From: Chitinophaga varians
Lineage (GTDB): Bacteria; Bacteroidota; Bacteroidia; Chitinophagales; Chitinophagaceae
NCBI RefSeq assembly: GCF_012641275.1
Contig: NZ_JABAIA010000002.1
Location: 2,108,001 to 2,172,000, forward strand
Direction of reading: 5' to 3'
Length of the DNA: 64,000 nt
Below the pieces are notes generated by a model. It was not told the DNA's origin and made no database searches. It saw only the letters and a list, made by a program, of their open reading frames with translations. This document shows, piece after piece, positions 61,198 through 64,000 of the stretch (its first letter is position 1; every line of letters begins with the position of its first letter). The position numbers were made by a program, and so were the translations under genes.

Positions 61198-61629
61198 ATG
61201 ATTACATGGACTACTTACCTGTTGTGGCTTGGCTTGCTGCTGGTAATCTACTATGGCGTTGTACATCTTTTCTTTCGCGTAAAAGGTGGTTCTATCCTGA
61301 AGAGGAAAAGAAGGGTTGAAGAAAAGAAGGCAGCAGATAGCGTTCTTTTCAAAGAGCCGGACGGAGATGGAGGGGATCAGAATGCCGCGACGATGGCACC
61401 AGTTCACTCCCTTGTTGATGAGCTACAAGCCTTCGTCGCTCAGGCGGGAAAAGAGGGCATGGAGAAAGCGGAGCTGCTTACGGGTATCAAGATGCTCCTA
61501 AAGAAGTACCCCCGAACAAAAGGGAGTATTTACCAAAACGGTATCACCAATCTGGTCGAAGTTATTGCAGAAAGTCAGTGTGGCATTCATTTGAGTGCGG
61601 GTGAATTGAGTGCTTTATGGGATGAATGA
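61198..61629 (+). CDS. Single-pass membrane protein, transfer region
   Basis: A protein of about 143 residues with one N-terminal transmembrane helix (TWTTYLLWLGLLLVIYYGVV) and a charged region, then a helical domain. Position before TraE suggests a TraD-like or accessory transfer role. The start is placed at the Met opening the helix. Confidence 0.65.
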   Translation: MITWTTYLLWLGLLLVIYYGVVHLFFRVKGGSILKRKRRVEEKKAADSVLFKEPDGDGGDQNAATMAPVHSLVDELQAFVAQAGKEGMEKAELLTGIKMLLKKYPRTKGSIYQNGITNLVEVIAESQCGIHLSAGELSALWDE

Positions 61630-61845
61630 ACGCCACATTAGAAACACTCGTCAGTACCGTGATGCAGGAAAACCAAGTGCGAGGGGTTGGTACGGAGTGT
61701 TTCTTTAAAAATGCGCAGTGAGTGGTCTGCGTTTCGGCCCTGCCGTTACCTGATAGTGTTGAATGGTTCTGTGAAATCGGGTCAGGTAGTGCGCAGGGCC
61801 TTTTTATGTCCTTACTTTTTTGATAACAATAAAAGCGAAGTGTGT

Positions 61846-62178
61846 ATGGAAATGAAGTTGATTGATCGCTTTGGAAAGCGGCTGCTGGTTTGTACGGCGC
61901 TGACAGCAGTGTCATTAATGATGACGGTTTGTGTGTATGCACAAGACGGTAAAGCTGGTATTCAGGAGGCTAACACAAAAGTGCGCGGGTATTTTGATGT
62001 TGGTTGTGATTTGATGTACGCGGTGGGGGCCATTCTTGGCTTGATCGGAGCTATTCGGGTATATCAAAAGTGGAGCAACGGGCATCCCGATACCGGGAGT
62101 ACTGCTGCCGCTTGGTTCGGGAGCTGTGTATTTCTGGTTATCGTTGCGACCGTCTTGCGTTCGTTTTTCGGCATATAA
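61846..62178 (+). CDS. traE: TraE-like protein (DUF4134)
   Basis: A 110-residue membrane protein of DUF4134 (CTnDOT TraE). A signal-like helix (LLVCTALTAVSLMMTVCVYA) precedes a two-helix region with LMYAVGAILGLIGAIRVYQKW and TAAAWFGSCVFLVIVATVL. It is part of the conjugation channel. The Met before EMKLIDRF is chosen. Confidence 0.85.
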   Translation: MEMKLIDRFGKRLLVCTALTAVSLMMTVCVYAQDGKAGIQEANTKVRGYFDVGCDLMYAVGAILGLIGAIRVYQKWSNGHPDTGSTAAAWFGSCVFLVIVATVLRSFFGI

Positions 62179-62190
62179 ACAATTACAGGT

Positions 62191-62523
62191 ATGGCAAACA
62201 GTGTGTACAAAATCAACAAAGGCGTAAACAAGGCCATAGAGTTCAAAGGCTTGAAGGCTCAGTATATATGGTATCTCGGTGGTGGATTGGTTTTGGCCTT
62301 ACTCCTGTTTGCCATACTGTATTTAGCCGGTGTTAATTCCTATATCTGCATTGTGTTGGTGGCAGGGCTTACGATTTTTCTGTTCATGCACGTCTATAAG
62401 CTCAGTAACAAATATGGTGAGCATGGCATGATGAAGAAGATCGCCAGCAGAGGAATCCCGAAGGTGGTGAAGAGCAGTGGCCGGAGTGTATTTAAGGGCC
62501 GACGAAGTTCCGGCAGGAATTAG
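62191..62523 (+). CDS. traF: TraF-like protein (DUF4133)
   Basis: A 110-residue membrane protein of DUF4133 (CTnDOT TraF), with a basic N-terminus (MANSVYKINKGVNKAIEFKG) and two transmembrane helices. The C-terminus is very basic. It overlaps nothing and lies 12 bases after traE. Confidence 0.87.
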   Translation: MANSVYKINKGVNKAIEFKGLKAQYIWYLGGGLVLALLLFAILYLAGVNSYICIVLVAGLTIFLFMHVYKLSNKYGEHGMMKKIASRGIPKVVKSSGRSVFKGRRSSGRN

Positions 62524-62564
62524 TCGCGTTTTTTCTGTTGTGGTGGTTAAAATTAATTGTGAAG

Positions 62565-64000
62565 ATGGAAAAGAGGCTGAATGAAATTTTCCCCATAGCT
62601 GACATTGAGCATAATTGCATACTCAGCAAACAGGGTGATATAACAATCGCGTTTAGCGTTGACCTGCCGGAAATTTTTACCGGGCATTCGGAAGACTTTG
62701 AAACGTGGCATCAGGGCTTGATTAAAGCTATTAAGTTACTTCCGAAGAATACCGTATTTCACAAACAGGATTGGTTTGTAAAGAACCGGTACAAAGGTGA
62801 GGTTTCGGAGTCTGACAGTTTTCTAAAAAAACGTAGTCAGGAATACTTCAACAATCGTCCGTTTCTCGATCACCGGTGCTACATTATGATTACGAAACGC
62901 TCACCCGCTCGGAAGGGATCTACTTCTTTAATGTCGAACCTCATCAGGCCGAATATCGTCCCGCCTCAAACGCTCAGTGAGGTGGCTTTGCAGGAGTTTG
63001 AAGATGTGGCAGGCCAGTTCCAGAAGGTGTTGAGTGATGTAGGAATTGTTCTCAGTAGGTTGAAGGACGATGATTTAAAGAGCCATGACCGGCGCGCCGG
63101 ACTTGCGGAAAAATACCTTTTTCTCCTGGACAAAGAGGATGAGTTGATGGTGCAGGATATTGAGCTACGGGATCATGTGAAGGTTGGCAATAAACGATGT
63201 CAGTTGTTCACTATATCCGGCACCGATAGCCTGCCTTCGTTCTGTGGCTCGCGGATTAACTATGATAAGTATAGCACCGACCGCACGAAGTTCTCTATTG
63301 GGTTCGCTTCACACCTCGGTTTGTTGTTACCCTGTAATCACATCTACAATCAGTACATCATCATTGATGATGCGCAGCAAACGTTGAAAAAATTTGAGGG
63401 TAAGCGATTGCGCCTGCAATCACTGGCCGCATACAGCCGGGAGAATGCCATCAGTCGCGATGCTGTTAATGACTTCCTGAACGAAGCAATCAGCCAGCAG
63501 CGGTTACCTGTAAAGGCGCATTTCAATGTGTTGGCGTGGTCTGAGAGTGCAGACGAGGAAAAGGATATTCGGAACCTTATCACATCCGCGTTAGCGCAAA
63601 TGGATGCCATAGCGAAGCAGGAGACGATCGGTGCGCCACAGATTTTTTGGAGTGGTATTCCGGGGAACGCAGCCGACTTTCCCGCGAATGATACGTTCGA
63701 TACGTTCGCCGAACAAGCGTGTTGTTTTTTGAATCTCGAAAGCAACTACCGGTCTGATGATCCAAGAGAGAGCATTCGTTTCTGTGATCGGTTGACTGGT
63801 AGGCCGGTGTTTGTCGATCCATACACAGCGCCGCGTATGAAGGGCATCAGCTCAAATATGGGTACGCTTGTGTGTGGTACATCTGGTGGCGGTAAGAGCA
63901 TGACTGTAAACCACATGCTTAATTCGATGTATGAGCAAGGCGCGCACTGTGTAATTCTCGACATTGGAGGCAGTTACCGGGGGCTGTGCGATCTTGTTGG
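62565..64000 (+). CDS. traG: TraG-like conjugation ATPase, cut by window end
   Basis: The frame opens with ATG at 62565 and stays open to the window edge (478 codons visible). The N-terminal region resembles the CTnDOT TraG/VirB4 ATPases, and Walker A GTSGGGKS lies at residues 438-445, followed by VILDIGGSYRGL. It energises assembly of the mating channel. The C-terminus, including Walker B and later motifs, is outside. Confidence 0.9.
   Translation, partial: MEKRLNEIFPIADIEHNCILSKQGDITIAFSVDLPEIFTGHSEDFETWHQGLIKAIKLLPKNTVFHKQDWFVKNRYKGEVSESDSFLKKRSQEYFNNRPFLDHRCYIMITKRSPARKGSTSLMSNLIRPNIVPPQTLSEVALQEFEDVAGQFQKVLSDVGIVLSRLKDDDLKSHDRRAGLAEKYLFLLDKEDELMVQDIELRDHVKVGNKRCQLFTISGTDSLPSFCGSRINYDKYSTDRTKFSIGFASHLGLLLPCNHIYNQYIIIDDAQQTLKKFEGKRLRLQSLAAYSRENAISRDAVNDFLNEAISQQRLPVKAHFNVLAWSESADEEKDIRNLITSALAQMDAIAKQETIGAPQIFWSGIPGNAADFPANDTFDTFAEQACCFLNLESNYRSDDPRESIRFCDRLTGRPVFVDPYTAPRMKGISSNMGTLVCGTSGGGKSMTVNHMLNSMYEQGAHCVILDIGGSYRGLCDLV

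Larger units (their letters stand above)
30535..64000. mobile_element. Integrative and conjugative element (left part)
   Basis: From the end of tRNA-Lys rightward the sequence carries an integration module (two serine recombinase-type proteins), mobilisation genes (coupling protein, relaxase, accessory protein, oriT-like site), a primase and RepA-like ATPase, RteC, and CTnDOT-family transfer genes TraE, TraF and TraG. The right end is outside the window. The base composition is visibly more AT-rich than region 1. Cargo genes sit between the mobilisation and transfer modules. Confidence 0.85.

Noticed and set aside
30535..64000. Tyrosine integrase or CRISPR array in the element
   Set aside because: No R..HxxR..Y pattern and no regularly spaced repeats were found in this window.

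Overview
The window reads as Bacteroidota chromosome, most likely Chitinophaga or a close relative. Supporting signs are several promoters of the -33 TTTG / 19 bp / -7 TAnnTTTG type, a SusC/SusD pair, a TonB-dependent receptor with a carboxypeptidase-like N-terminal domain, DUF4199, DUF4260 and LytTR/AraC regulators, and genes lacking Shine-Dalgarno sequences. The genus is an inference from family content; no rRNA gene is present.

Region 1 (1-30.4 kb) is core or flexible chromosome: short operons of small enzymes, transporters and regulators. It holds an HxlR regulator and secreted alpha/beta hydrolase, an SRPBCC protein behind a twin operator, YjbQ, a Gfo/Idh/MocA oxidoreductase, DUF92 and DUF4260 membrane proteins, a TonB-dependent siderophore-type receptor, and a fatty-acid-hydroxylase/START fusion. 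Then come AraC and VOC genes, a LuxR-type membrane regulator, a secreted SLH/PrcB-C protein, an SDR and an amidohydrolase. A five-gene operon (16.4-20.5 kb) encodes an ABC transporter with two duplicated permeases plus its own LytS/LytTR two-component pair. It is followed by three tandem membrane-protein paralogues, the middle one broken by a stop codon, then an AraC/MFS divergent pair, a VOC/MarR operon behind a second twin operator, a winged-helix protein and an FAD oxidoreductase.

Region 2 (30.46 kb to the right edge) is the left part of an integrative and conjugative element lying against a tRNA-Lys(UUU) gene. Its left end carries a large serine recombinase whose last codons run antisense into the tRNA, a short resolvase-like paralogue that has lost the catalytic serine, and a 50-residue protein, all in one overlapping minus-strand set. 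Next come a RepA-like ATPase, the VirD4-like coupling protein, MOB relaxase and accessory protein with an oriT-like nested palindrome, a Toprim primase, and a run of small element genes (DUF3560, two J-domain proteins, SWIM finger, DUF6908).

Cargo lies at 44.8-54.9 kb: an AraC regulator, MauE/DoxX membrane protein, DUF6520-like secreted protein, lipoprotein, a three-gene set whose first product has an HEPN-like Rx4H motif, and a TlpA-SusC-SusD operon. Regulation and transfer follow (55-64 kb): two Xre regulators, a SWIM protein, an NTase/HEPN protein, RteC, and TraE, TraF and TraG (VirB4-like, cut by the window edge). The transfer genes resemble the CTnDOT family, but no tyrosine integrase and no RteA/RteB are seen.

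Two system-level points stand out. A pair of TTGAYTTTTAC boxes spaced exactly 21 bp apart occurs at three places in the element (33.25, 55.02 and 56.45 kb), which suggests an element-wide regulon, probably of the Xre proteins. The integration module pairs an active serine recombinase with a catalytically dead paralogue and a tiny protein that could act as a directionality factor.
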